This document shows positions 1 through 7,966 of a DNA stretch of 11,379 nt, piece after piece. The notes beneath the pieces were generated by a model that did not search any database, was not told where the DNA came from, and worked only from the letters and a program-made list of their open reading frames with translations. Location of the stretch: assembly GCA_002284615.2 (NCBI GenBank), contig MU069935.1, positions 78,605 to 89,983 of the forward strand, in the 5' to 3' direction. The DNA comes from Dunaliella salina. Lineage: Eukaryota; Chlorophyta; Chlorophyceae; Chlamydomonadales; Dunaliellaceae. Positions within the stretch are counted from its first letter, which is position 1; each line of letters begins with the position of its first letter. The position numbers and the translations under genes were made by a program.

Positions 1-39
<39 letters not shown>

Positions 40-54
40 GTGTGTGTGTGCGTG
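1..54. repeat. Compound microsatellite (TC)n-(TG)n
   Basis: Sixteen uninterrupted TC dinucleotides (1-32), a short interruption TTTCTC, then a TG run with one CG step to position 54. The left part is a pure pyrimidine tract and the right part alternates purine and pyrimidine. The repeat begins at the window edge, so its true length is unknown. Confidence 0.97.
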
Positions 55-1527
55 AGTATGCTCTGCCCGAAGATGATCAGCAGTCAGCTACAGTATTTCA
101 ATCACAGTCATGCATGCATCTATCGGCACTATTTGTACAGGCACAAATGCACTGCAGTTGAAAGGCCTTTGCTTACTCCATGGCTGCCAAAAATGATACA
201 AGTTCAGGTACTCACAGGGCAACACAAATAATGACTCCAAGCATTGAGAAATATGCCCTGACATGCATCAGGGACACAATCAACAAACTTTTGCAGGTGT
301 ACCGCATGCAGCACAAGCCTGGCTCTCGTCCAGGGCATGGTTTTTGCGCACAATCATTGATTGGAAAATGGATTGTAGGGCAAGAAAAGCTCACCCTTTG
401 ATGCAGCACAAGCTTTTCTGGGGCTGCTGCATTCACAATTTTGTCGTAGTTGACCTGCAGGAATGCAGGGAATGGCAAAGTATAACAAGTCATGGGTGAA
501 TATTGTACCCCAGCATCATAAATAGAATCTAGGAGACTCGATGAGCCTTGTGCTTGCTGAGCCAATGTACATTGTTTGGGGAATAGCAGCAGAGCTGGAC
601 AACTCCCCCCCCAAAAGGGGTGTTTTTAACATGCTCCCAGCATATGTGGGCCAAAGACGGGGACACTTAAGCTTGGTTACAAAATGTAGCCTGTTTTCAG
701 CTGATTTTTGCAGTAGGATACAACAGTCCCAAGTTCCGGCCCATGCGTCTTATCAGCCGTGGCGTGAACCCCAATTTCGGACACCCAGCTGCCCACATCT
801 AACCAGCCACTGTACCAAATTGGGTGATTTTTAATGATTTGGTGTCCTCGAACCAAGAAAATATCATTGCAATAAAGAAATGGAGCAAAAAGACCCAGTG
901 GTTGGTGAGATACAGGCTTTCAGTCATTTCCCTTAGAGAAAACCTTGCCTGAGGGGTGCCAAAAGGGTCAAAACTTGACCTCCTTCTTTCCTATTTTTGA
1001 ATATGCAGGATGTTAGAGTATCTTATAAGGGTCATTAAAATATTTTTTAATGGGGGTGAAACATGGCCCCAGGGTGGAGCTGGAGGCCGCTTTTGGGTGA
1101 TCTGGGGCCAGGAGAGTGATCTGGGATCCCCCAATTTTCATGAATTTCTGGTGGTCATGATATTTTATGGATTAAAAGTGGTTGGCATGGTCAGGTTTAA
1201 GAAATAAAGCAGGGAAAGAGCGTACCTGGCAGATGGGCCATTTGCCCCCCTCTGGAATAGCAAAGTACAGTATTTGTGCATGGCAGCAGCCCCATGCCTG
1301 CTGATGCAATTTGCTTTTGTTCAGCTGCCCAGAAAAAAAGTCAAAGAAAAACGATTGAAGCTTTCTAAATTGACGGGCGTCCTCATGCCTTGAACGGGTT
1401 TTCTAGGGCCTTGTCCCGACCAGTAAAATGAGGTTGATCAGGATCCTAAGTTCCTCACACGTTTGCACAACTTTGAACTGCTGTTAATTTCTATACAAAT
1501 CAGTGCAATCAAATAAGGAGTAGAGCA
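55..1527. other. Stretch with no recognisable gene
   Basis: I see no protein, RNA gene or mobile element here. Open frames are under about 120 codons, overlap on both strands and have no family-like composition. Small items only: the 13-base word ATGCAGCACAAGC occurs twice (near 305 and 401). A C-run followed by AAAA and GGGG at 605-616 could form a small hairpin. GGTCAA-AAC-TTGACC at 966-980 is a short inverted repeat. Confidence 0.6.
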
Positions 1528-2280
1528 TTGGTAAACTTTTATTGTTACCCGCATAGGGAAGCAAGGCAACATAGAAGCTTACAAGAAGCAGCGCACTTGG
1601 CTACCAACAACGAAATTTGGCAACCCTGTGGAAATCTGGACACTTCAACTGATAAGGAAGGCCTCTGCAGCCTTGCAAGTGCCAGAGAAAGATCTCATAC
1701 TTTCCCCATTGTATCTCGCACACTGATTTGTGATTTTACAGAGACACTGTTTGCAACCCTAATTGCTAAAAGAATACAAAAACAGCCCGGCGATGACCTC
1801 AGGTGCCCAATTTAAAAGGGATTTACAAAGACCTCCCCCCTTGCCTCAAACTGGTGCTCTACTAGCACAATAGTTGTACTTGGATCAAACATACCAAATA
1901 CCGTAAGGGCAGCCTGTACATGACACGTGAGGGCAGCAAGGACTGACTCCAATTATGAAGAGAGCAGTGCAAAACCAGTTGTGCTGAGAAATTAAAACGT
2001 GCTTCCACGTTAGCCAGGATCAACCTTTCCCCATCAACCTTTCCCCACATAGTTTTTTTGCCGCTTGACACTTTAATGCAGCACATACACCTGTTCCCAG
2101 CAGCGTTATGCCAGAATCCGTGTAAGCATCCCAAGAGGAGACGCAGCTTGCCAGAGTGCCTCCCCGCTTAGTAAATGATTTTAAATACTATCATTACAAA
2201 GAAATATCATGCTGTCAGATGGGCTCTGCACTTGTTTGTGCCAGATCACATTTTGGATGACGATCCAAACAAACCTCGGC
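1528..2280. other. Stretch with no recognisable gene; two unsupported small open frames
   Basis: A 95-codon plus-strand frame (1528-1815) and a 90-codon minus-strand frame (1862-2134) are the longest here. I recognise no domain, signal peptide or motif in either, and neither has a clear splice, promoter or polyadenylation context. The word CATCAACCTTTCCCC is repeated back to back near 2020-2047. I treat this as intergenic sequence. A transcript or a conserved homologue would change that. Confidence 0.5.
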
Positions 2281-2292
2281 ATTTCTGCACCG

Positions 2293-2341
2293 AAATTTGA
2301 ACTTTGGCTGTCTTGGGATCATCCATCATGGATAAGATGAA
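2293..2341 (+). repeat. 49-bp direct repeat, copy 1
   Basis: Starts AAATTTGAACTTTGGC and ends AAGATGAA. It matches 2564-2612 at 45 of 49 positions by eye, in the same orientation, 271 bp upstream of it. Three of the four differences are transitions and one is G/T. The flanks align poorly, so this is an isolated duplicated block rather than part of a regular array. Function unknown. Confidence 0.85.
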
Positions 2342-2370
2342 TCCGGTGCAGCATCAGCGGCAGTACCTCG

Positions 2371-2418
2371 GCACCTGCTTCAAACAGCACCTGCTTCAAA
2401 CGGCACCTGCTTCCAACT
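2371..2418 (+). repeat. 16-bp tandem repeat, three copies
   Basis: The unit GCACCTGCTTCAAACR occurs at 2371, 2387 and 2403. The third copy has diverged at its end (CCAACT). It lies between the two copies of the 49-bp repeat. Confidence 0.9.
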
Positions 2419-2563
2419 TCTGCTGCACAGCTTGGCTGTCAGCCCTGTAGCTGAACCCCATCTAGGCCTCGTCATGAAAAAAATGCTTCCAGTGCATGCA
2501 TGCATCATCTGTGGTCTTGTTCATGACACTGCTTCCCACTGCACGAGCAGCAATGGCATCTGG

Positions 2564-2612
2564 AAATTTGAGCTTTGGCTGTCTTGTGATCATCCATCAC
2601 GGACAAGATGAA
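2564..2612 (+). repeat. 49-bp direct repeat, copy 2
   Basis: Second copy of the block at 2293-2341, differing at four positions. About 220 bp containing the 16-bp triplet repeat separates the copies, so the pair could be the ends of an older segmental duplication or of an unrecognised element. I found no terminal inverted repeat to favour an element. Confidence 0.85.
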
Positions 2613-3332
2613 CTAAGTGAAAAAGAATAGGTGGAAAAATAGGATGATCATTTGTAAGTGAAGATGTTTTGGCGGAATTTGGGCCAAGGATCATGGTCCC
2701 CCCTTTTGGTGCTCTATTTCAGATTCTGCTCAAATTGGTACCAACCTACTCCTCTTCAAAGTCCCTGTCCATCTGCATGTTTGCCTCCACACCCCTGGGG
2801 TATACACTTAGGTACATGCAGCACCGAATTGCAAGCATGCACAATGACTCGCAATTTGAACAAAAAATTCTGGGCCCCCCTACCCATCCACCCCTTCTGA
2901 TATCCTCCAATGGAAAATATGCGTATTATCCATCGACGTCTCTCAAGCCCAGGATGCCAGATACGTTGCTTAAATTGATCATTGCTCTCTAAAATTTACA
3001 GGAAATCATACCTCCTGTGGGTCCCAAGAAGTCAAGAACCCCCTACACCCCTCCGTTCCCCTTCGCGTCGGCCCCCTCCATTTGGATCCATGTAAACACC
3101 CACTTTGGTGAACACCAATGGGTTGCTCTTGAGCTCGGAACCCTATATACTTGGTTTTGGAAAGGATTGAACATGACTTCCAAAAGCAACGCTTTAATTT
3201 TCCTCTTGGGAAGATGTCAAGGAAAGTGCTTCCTAAGACAAAGCCTTTCCAGAACTACCAGAAGGACAGCAAGCTTTGCCCCCAGGACCTACCAGGATCT
3301 GCCGCGCTTCTGGAAACATCCGGTTGCAGAAC
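2613..3332. other. Stretch with no recognisable gene
   Basis: Several overlapping frames of 70-112 codons are open on the plus strand, with proline-rich, low-information translations and no recognisable domain. CCTATATACTTGG at about 3141 resembles a TATA box, but no coding sequence, initiator context or transcript signal follows it. I treat the region as non-coding. Confidence 0.5.
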
Positions 3333-3446
3333 ATTGCATCAAACAAGGAGACTAGCGCGTCCATGAATTCACTGCAATGAAGATAAAGCATTGCATCAAA
3401 CAAGGAAACCAACACATCTATGAATTCACTGCAAAGAAAATGAAAC
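3333..3446. repeat. 57-bp tandem duplication
   Basis: Two head-to-tail copies begin with ATTGCATCAAACAAGGA at 3333 and 3390. Each also contains an ATGAATTCACTGCAA block. Because 57 is a multiple of three, a minus-strand open frame reads the pair as a 19-residue repeat containing CSEF and LVSLFDAM. I see no evidence that this frame is a gene. Confidence 0.9.
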
Positions 3447-3881
3447 ATGCGTGATAACAATCCTGGTTCAAAATGGGGACTCTGAAGATGCTGACCAAAT
3501 GCAAGATTCAGTTGAAAGGGTGCCAGGCAGGACCTCCTTGCTGGCTATTTGAAGAGCCTCATTATGTACCAAAAAAAAAAAGGGTCAGGTCAGCATTTGT
3601 GTGTTGGAGGTGCCAGGCGCGAAAAAAACCAACAACTTTGGTTGGTGCACATGGGCTCTCAAGACATTCGGCAAGTGGTAGAACATGGAAGTGCTTGCAA
3701 AAGCAGCATGTGCTGGCCATGCCTATGGATACCCCTCAGCACCTGATTTGTCCCCATTGATCGTGCTGGACTGCGCATCTACAGAACCACGTAGATGCAA
3801 GACAAGCGCACCTGGCACATTAAGATTGCATCTGGTGCATTCAAGTGAGTTCAAGTGTAACAAATATGTCACGTCATGTCT
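3447..3881. other. Stretch with no recognisable gene
   Basis: Unique-looking sequence leading into the satellite-like array. It has an A-run at about 3571-3581 and no recognisable coding, RNA or mobile feature. From about 3790 the words GTGCATTCAAGTG and AAGTGTAACAAAT begin to resemble degraded array monomers, so the left array boundary is gradual. Confidence 0.5.
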
Positions 3882-4326
3882 CCAAAGCATCATGCATGTG
3901 CATACAATGAAATCGAGTGCGTCCAAGAGTATATGGTGCATCAAGAATGCATATGGCGCATCCCAAGCATTATGCATGTGCATGCGATGAGATCAAGCCT
4001 TCCAAGTGCAACCAGAGTTCATATCATGCATCCAAAACGTCATGCATGTGCGTGCAACAAGATCGTGTGCATCCAAGCACAACTAGAAGCGCAACTATAA
4101 TGCATATGGTGTGTCCAAAGCGCCATGCATGGGCATGCAACAAGATTGTGTGTATCCAAGTGCAACCAGTACACATATTGTGCATTTAAAGCATCACTCA
4201 TGTGCATGCAATGAGGTTGAGTTTTCTAAGTGCAACCAGAATTCATATTATGCATCCAAAACGTCATGTATGTGCATGCAACAAGATCGTGTGCTTCCAA
4301 GTGCAACTAGAAGTGCAACTATGATG

Positions 4327-4425
4327 GTCGTTTTGTTGAGGTATAAGGGAAGGCTAGCTGACCACTTGGCCACGCTAGCGCTAGCGTGGCCAAGTGGTTG
4401 GCCAGCCTTCCCTTATACCTCAATA
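4327..4425. mobile_element. 99-bp foldback (MITE-like) insertion in a B monomer
   Basis: Aligning the B monomer at 4256 with the B monomer at 4032 shows ATRATG joined directly to CATATGG in the uninterrupted copy, and exactly 99 extra bases between them here. The extra bases are GTCGTTTTG, an 88-bp palindrome, and TA. An insertion with long inverted arms in an otherwise regular array is what a foldback or MITE-type element would give. I find no convincing target-site duplication and no recognisable superfamily ends, so a recombination-made palindrome is also possible. Confidence 0.55.
4336..4423. repeat. 88-bp spacer-less inverted repeat (44-bp arms)
   Basis: The left arm begins TTGAGGTATAAGGGAAGGCT and the right arm ends with its exact complement. 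The centre lies between 4379 and 4380 within CGCTAGCGCTAGCG. The arms match at 41 of 44 positions; the mismatches sit in AGCTGA versus GGCCAA (4354-4359). There is no loop, so the DNA could extrude a cruciform and any transcript would fold into a near-perfect hairpin, a possible substrate for small-RNA processing. Confidence 0.95.
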
Positions 4426-4755
4426 CATATGGTACGTCCAAAGCGACATGCATGTGCATGCAACAAGATCCAAGTGCAACTAGTACACATGTTGCGCATT
4501 CGAAGCATCAAGCATGTGCATGCAATGAGATTTAGCCTTCCAAGCGCAACCAGAATGCATATTCTGCATCCAAAACGTCAAGCGCGCGCATGCAACAATA
4601 TTGTGCGCATGCAAGTGCAGCTATAATGCATATTGTGCACCCAAAGCGTCATGCATGGGCATGCAACAAGGATGTGTGCATCCAAGTGCCACCAAAATGC
4701 ATGTCATGCATCCCAAGCGTCATGCATGTGCGCGCAACAAGATCCTCTCGAAGAA

Positions 4756-4837
4756 CCTGGAGTGCCAAGGTGGCAACATGTGAAGAACATGCCTCATGCT
4801 CTGCCAAAGTTTGCATGCTTGCTTACTTGCTGGCACG
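4756..4837. other. Junction between two repeat arrays
   Basis: Short non-repetitive link after the last, truncated monomer of the 224-bp array and before the 33-bp repeat. No feature recognised. Confidence 0.5.
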
Positions 4838-5063
4838 CACCTACATGTGCATTCATCAGGTTGCTCACCTGCACCACATGTGCATCCTTCTGGCTGCTCA
4901 ACTGCACCACATATGCACAAGGTTACAAGGTTACAAGGCCTCCAGACAAAACGACTGACTATTAGCCATGTGGTGCACCACATATGCACCACATGTGCAT
5001 ACTTCTGACTGCTCAACTGCACCACGTATGCACCAAATTTGCATCCATCAGATTGCTCACCTG
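4838..5063. repeat. 33/34-bp interrupted repeat
   Basis: Copies with the form CACCACATGTGCAT followed by YTTCTG-like sequence and TGCTCAMCTG lie at 4838-4871, 4872-4904 and 4987-5019. Partial or extended copies are at 4905-4918 and 5020-5063. A non-repeat insert at about 4919-4966 contains GGTTACAAG twice. A perfect 16-bp palindrome, ATGTGGTGCACCACAT, lies at 4968-4983. Confidence 0.85.
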
Positions 5064-5092
5064 CTTCCAAATCCTCCCAGGGCCTCATAGAT

Positions 5093-5715
5093 GGACACCG
5101 CAGCCTGGAGAGCCATGATGGCGGCGCTCATCTCAAAACCCAGGTGCAGCGCACTTGCATGTGCTGCAGGCAGAGGGTCCCAGGTACACAAAATTATGAT
5201 GAGAGAGCACTAAACCACACGGACACTGCAGCCTGGAGAGCCATGATGGCGGCGCTCATCTCAGAACCCAGGTGCAGCGCACTCGCATGTGCTGCAGACG
5301 GAGGTTCCCAGGTACACAAAATTATGATGAGAGAGCACTAAACCACACGGACACCGCAGCCTGGAGAGCCACGATGGCAGCGCTCATCTCAGCACCCAGG
5401 TGCAGTGCACACGCATGTGCTGCAGGCGGAGGTTCCCAAGCATACAAAATTATGATGAAAGAGCACTAAACCACATGGACACCGCAGCCTGGAGAGCCAC
5501 GATGGCAGCGCTCATCTCAGCACCCAGGTGCAGTGTACACGCATGTGCTGCAGGCGGAGGGTCCCAAGCATACAAAATTATGAATGAAAAGCAAAATAGC
5601 AAACGGATACTGAGCCGGGAGAACCATGATGGTGGCACTCATCTCAGCACCCAGGTGCAACGCATGCGCATGTGCTGCAGGTCGTGGGTCCCAAGCATTC
5701 CAATCATGAATAAAG
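5093..5715. repeat. 128-bp tandem repeat, four full copies plus a degenerate fifth
   Basis: Copies start with GGACACYGCAGCCTGGAGAG at 5093, 5221, 5349 and 5477, giving three intervals of exactly 128 bp with no indels. The fifth, from 5605 (GGATACTGAGCCGGGAG), is clearly diverged. Copies 1 and 2 share ATGATGGCGGCGCTC, and copies 3 and 4 share ACGATGGCAGCGCTC, so the array probably grew by duplication of neighbours. The period is not a multiple of three, so the open frames here shift from copy to copy and are not a repeat protein. Confidence 0.95.
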
Positions 5716-5920
5716 CACACAGAACAACAAGTGAAGCAGGCGTGCAGTGAAGCGCACAAAACCACAAATGAAGCAGGCGTATGAAAGCATAAGGAATCAG
5801 AATTGAAGCAGACATGCAATGAAGTATACAAAACAACAAGTTGAGCAAACATGCAATGGATCATGCAAAACCACAAGCAGAGAAGGCACAAAATAAAGCA
5901 CACGAACAAAGCAGGCACAC
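5716..5920. repeat. Degenerate ~38-bp repeat
   Basis: Variants of CACAAAACMACAAGTGAAGCAGGCRTGCARTGAAG recur about every 36-40 bases from 5716. They become less regular after about 5870. A 141-codon minus-strand open frame (5517-5942), rich in Cys, Leu and Phe, spans this repeat and the end of the 128-bp array. Its composition is explained by the repeat, and I do not call it a gene. Confidence 0.75.
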
Positions 5921-6131
5921 AGGCCGTTGACTTGGCCCACAACAGTCACACAGATTCGGGCCACATTGGGCCACACACTGATGTGACAACCAAAAATCTG
6001 AGCAGACTGTCGTCATGTTTACAGCAAATTATACAGATGTCGGCTAAGCCTTGCCTGCAGCTGAGCATGAGAGGACCAACAGGCATAAGCTACGAGGGCA
6101 TTAGTACGGCCAAGAGGACCAAAAGTCTGAG

Positions 6132-6375
6132 GGCTAAGCATTAGGACGGCCAACAAGTCATAGGTTAACAGCATGAAGGGGGCGCCAACCCACATTGTCA
6201 AGGTAGGGCAAGGCAGCAGAGGGCAGCAAAAGGTCTGCCATTTTGAAGGTAGGAAAGGGTAGGAAAAGGCAGCAAAAGGTCACTCCGGACAACCTGCGGC
6301 TAAGCAGTCATGATAAAGGTGGGACTGCTAACAGCATGAGGAGGGCCAACAGTCACATAGTGAAGGCAGGACAAG
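6132..6375. repeat. Old ~163-bp direct duplication
   Basis: GGCTAAGCA followed later by AACAGCATGARG, GGCGCCAAC or GGGCCAAC, and AGGTAGGGCAAGGCA-like sequence appears at 6132-6215 and again from 6299. The AACAGCATG words are 163 bp apart (6167 and 6330). The words GGCAGCAAAAGGTC and GGTAGGRMAGGG recur inside. Strongly degraded. Confidence 0.65.
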
Positions 6376-6428
6376 AAAAGAAAAGGAAAAAAGAAAAGAA
6401 AAGAAAAGGAAAGAAAAGAAAAGAAAAG
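6373..6428. repeat. 56-nt pure purine (AAAAG)n tract
   Basis: Every base from 6373 to 6428 is A or G, mostly repeated AAAAG pentamers. Long homopurine-homopyrimidine tracts can form triplex DNA and are prone to length change. Confidence 0.95.
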
Positions 6429-6712
6429 CTACGCAAGTGGATCTAGTCCCCAAGCATCACGAATAGGAACAACCTGGGTGCGAACACCGTATTGAACCCC
6501 CAAAGGTAGGACAAAGCAGGGAGGCATCTTTTTGATCAACCTGCGACTCGCAGGCATGTATGGAGGTAGGGCAGGGCTGTAAAGGGTCTCTCCAACCAAC
6601 CTGAGCAGGAACCTCAATATTCTAGCCTAGCCCACTGTGTGTGTTTAAGTGTCAAGCAGACGAAAATTATATGGGGAAAGGGTGATCCCTAAAACCTAGG
6701 CAACCACCTCGA
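6429..6712. other. Linking sequence with no recognisable gene
   Basis: Contains GGTAGGACAAAGCAGGGAGG and GGAGGTAGGGCAGGGC words (about 6504 and 6560) resembling the 163-bp duplication upstream. It is probably a further decayed copy. Nothing else recognised. Confidence 0.45.
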
Positions 6713-6983
6713 GGCTCAGAGGCGTGCAGCAGACACCACACAGGTCAAGAAGCTTGCAGCATTCACCAGCCATGGCCAACAGCCATGGCATCCAAGGCAT
6801 GCACAAAGAAGCTTAGAGGCTTCTAGCAATCAACAGCAGGGGTTGAGTGGCTCAGAGGCGTGCAGCATTCACCAGCACAGGTCAAGAAGCTTGCAGCGTT
6901 CACCAGTAGAGGTCATGAGGTGTGCAGCATTACCAGCAGAGGTCAAGAGGCTTGCAGCACTCACTTGCAGAGGCCAAGAAGCT
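6713..6983. repeat. 31-bp minisatellite
   Basis: The unit TGCAGCATTCACCAGCAGAGG with a TCAAGAAGCT tail occurs at 6725, 6755, 6861, 6892, 6923 and 6953. The header GGCTCAGAGGCGTGCAGCA appears at 6713 and 6848, so the whole block was itself duplicated. Between the blocks lie GCCATGGC twice and a CAACAGCAGGGG word that recurs at the transposon target and after it. Confidence 0.9.
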
Positions 6984-7128
6984 GAGCATCCTAGGCATCC
7001 ACCCAGAGGCCCATGTGCATATAGCATTCAAAAGGAGGGCCATGAGGCAAAGCGTTTGAGGCATTTGCATAGAGGCTCAGCGATCAACTGCAGGGGCCAA
7101 GAAAGCTTAAACTTCAAGACCATCTACA
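6984..7128. repeat. Decayed minisatellite sequence
   Basis: Loose variants of GAGGCATYYRCAYAGAGGCTCA and CAACTGCAGGGGCCAAGAA recur. These are related to the flanking 31-33 bp repeats but too diverged for clear units. No gene seen. Confidence 0.55.
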
Positions 7129-7236
7129 ACAAGGCTAAGATACTGATAGCATCCAACTGCACCGGCTAAGCACCGGCTAAGATACTGATAGACCATCCAA
7201 CAGCACCGGCTAAGATACTGATAGACCATCCAACAG
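7129..7236. repeat. 33-bp tandem repeat (CACCGGCTAAGATACTGATAG unit)
   Basis: Perfect copies at 7171-7203 and 7204-7236. They are preceded by a partial CACCGGCTAAG (7160-7170) and a diverged copy from about 7129 (CAAGGCTAAGATACTGATAG). A shortened copy of CAACAGCAAGG follows. The identity of the two full copies suggests recent duplication. Confidence 0.93.
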
Positions 7237-7294
7237 CAAGGCCAATAGGCATGGCATTCAAGGCGTCCACTTTGAGCCTCAGAGGCTCATAGCA

Positions 7295-7302
7295 CTCAAC
7301 AG
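7295..7302. repeat. Left 8-bp target-site duplication (CTCAACAG)
   Basis: Directly precedes the TAGGGAT end of the element at 7303. It matches the right flank TTAAACAG (8181-8188) at 6 of 8 positions. Eight-base duplications are characteristic of the hAT superfamily. Confidence 0.65.
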
Positions 7303-7332
7303 TAGGGATTAACATTGGTATATAGCGCTATA
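7303..7332 (+). repeat. Left terminal inverted repeat region of the hAT-like element
   Basis: TAGGGAT is shared with the right end. ATATAGCGCTA follows at 7320-7330, about 10 bp further in. The pairing with 8159-8180 is interrupted by an unequal spacer, which is why the ends are not one continuous inverted repeat. Confidence 0.7.
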
Positions 7333-7334
7333 TA
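7319..7334. repeat. Subterminal palindrome TATATAGCGCTATATA
   Basis: Perfect 16-bp palindrome centred on AGCGCT. Related copies in the element are at about 7349-7368 (imperfect, ATAGCGCAATATCGCGCTAT), 7953-7966 and 8115-8138, with a half-copy at the right end. I infer a transposase-binding role from position and repetition. Confidence 0.85.
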
Positions 7335-7517
7335 TATCTTAGTAAGAGATAGCGCAATATCGCGCTATAAAACTTGCGGATACAGCGCGTGCTAAACTGG
7401 GTATGCCAAAATTGCTCTTCTAAGGCTGTCTAAGGCCGTGAAAAAAAAATGGATACAGTTCACGGGGACGCGCCATGAATTAAGAATGCACCAGACGACA
7501 GAGGCAAGCAGTCCCAT

Positions 7518-7856
7518 GTGCAGGGACGCGCCACCCCTAAGGACCTTCACCAAAGGCTGACGAGTGGGCGGGATAAGGCATGGTGTGATTGTTTTATTGC
7601 TAAAATCAAGCCAGAGTGTGGGCTGTGCGTGCTAGGCCGACCTGAGCCCTGCAAACCCTCCAGAGACGCGGGGACGCCATGTGTGCACATCAGCAGCATT
7701 AGCAGCAGCAGGAGTAATTGCTCAAGCAAAGGTGAAGGCAGCAGCAGCAGTAAGAAGCAGGCCAGGGAGGGGCAGGAAGTGGAAGAAATGGACTGCATTG
7801 GCCAGCAAAAGAGCAAGATGGCATCCTTTCCAGTGAACACCAGCCAGCAAAAGTAG
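7518..7856 (+). other. 112-codon open frame inside the hAT-like element, function unknown
   Basis: I do not recognise this protein. Its first half has scattered cysteines (CDC, then CGLC, then CKPS) after a basic, Trp-containing start, and its second half is a Ser/Lys/Glu-rich, low-complexity tail encoded by AGC repeats. The cysteine cluster could be the last trace of a BED-type zinc finger of a hAT transposase, but spacing and a terminal histidine pair are not convincing. A 97-codon frame is open on the other strand over the same bases, so neither is favoured. No promoter or polyadenylation signal is evident. It is most likely spurious or a relic. Confidence 0.2.
7691..7760. repeat. CAG-rich stretch
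   Basis: Short runs of CAG/AGC at 7691-7712 and 7738-7750, separated by non-repeat sequence. They account for the poly-Ser and poly-Leu look of the translations on the two strands. Confidence 0.8.
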
Positions 7857-7897
7857 TTTCACAGCCTGATGGCCACTCACATTATCAAGGAGGAGGT

Positions 7898-7959
7898 GCC
7901 CTTCACCAAAGTGGAGTGCTGACATAGCGCCCTTCACCAAAGTGGAGTGCTGATATAGC
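7898..7959. repeat. 31-bp tandem duplication within the hAT-like element
   Basis: GCCCTTCACCAAAGTGGAGT plus TGCTGAYATAGC occurs at 7898 and 7929, differing at one clear position. The second copy runs into the palindrome at 7953-7966, so one half of the AGCGC motif has been duplicated with it. Confidence 0.92.
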
Positions 7960-7966
7960 GCTATAT
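7953..7966. repeat. Subterminal palindrome ATATAGCGCTATAT
   Basis: Perfect 14-bp palindrome with the same AGCGCT core as at 7319-7334, about 215 bp from the right end of the element. Confidence 0.9.

Larger units (their letters stand above)
3882..4755. repeat. Satellite-like array: ~70-bp monomers in a 224-bp A-B-C higher-order repeat
   Basis: Monomer starts (CCAAAGC-like) fall at 3882, 3962, 4032, 4115, 4186, 4256, 4438, 4500, 4570, 4641 and 4712. After a first irregular monomer they follow a repeating order. Type A has CAATGAGAT after the core and is 70 bp. Type B has ACGTCA…CAACAAGATCGTG and is 83 bp. Type C has GGGCATGCAACAAGATTGTG or similar and is 71 bp. A to A and B to B spacing is 224 bp in the first two cycles. 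Later cycles carry deletions of 9 bp (C at 4438) and about 12 bp (B at 4570). Most monomers carry a CATGCATG-type core of alternating purine and pyrimidine. Plus-strand open frames, including one of 171 codons at 4111-4626, arise because the monomer lacks stops in several frames. I do not call them genes. Confidence 0.9.

Noticed and set aside
966..980. Inverted pair of TTGACC (W-box-like) motifs
   Set aside because: Six-base words in inverted orientation are easily found by chance, and no gene lies downstream to be regulated.
3138..3150. TATA-box-like TATATACTTGG
   Set aside because: No credible coding sequence, initiator or transcript evidence follows it.
4324..4434. Target-site duplication around the 99-bp foldback insertion
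   Set aside because: The nine bases before the palindrome (GTCGTTTTG) and the nine after it (TACATATGG) match at only four positions, which is no better than expected for related base composition.
4111..4626. 171-codon plus-strand open frame
   Set aside because: It lies wholly inside the satellite-like array and reads through the palindromic insertion. Other frames are also open over neighbouring monomers. The 224-bp period is not a multiple of three, so the frame is not kept from cycle to cycle. Its length reflects a stop-poor monomer rather than coding selection.
3882..4755. CRISPR array
   Set aside because: The monomers diverge throughout and the intervening sequence is itself repeated, so there is no constant-repeat, unique-spacer pattern. 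The context is eukaryotic-looking.
5039..5750. Possible repeat protein across the 128-bp array (overlapping plus-strand frames with DTAAWRAMMAALIS-like repeats)
   Set aside because: 128 is not divisible by three, so the same peptide appears in a different frame in each copy and every frame ends within about two copies.
5517..5942. 141-codon minus-strand open frame rich in Cys, Phe and Leu, resembling a membrane protein
   Set aside because: Its composition comes from the GCACA/ACAAA-rich degenerate repeat and the end of the 128-bp array. There is no coherent membrane-segment pattern or recognisable family.
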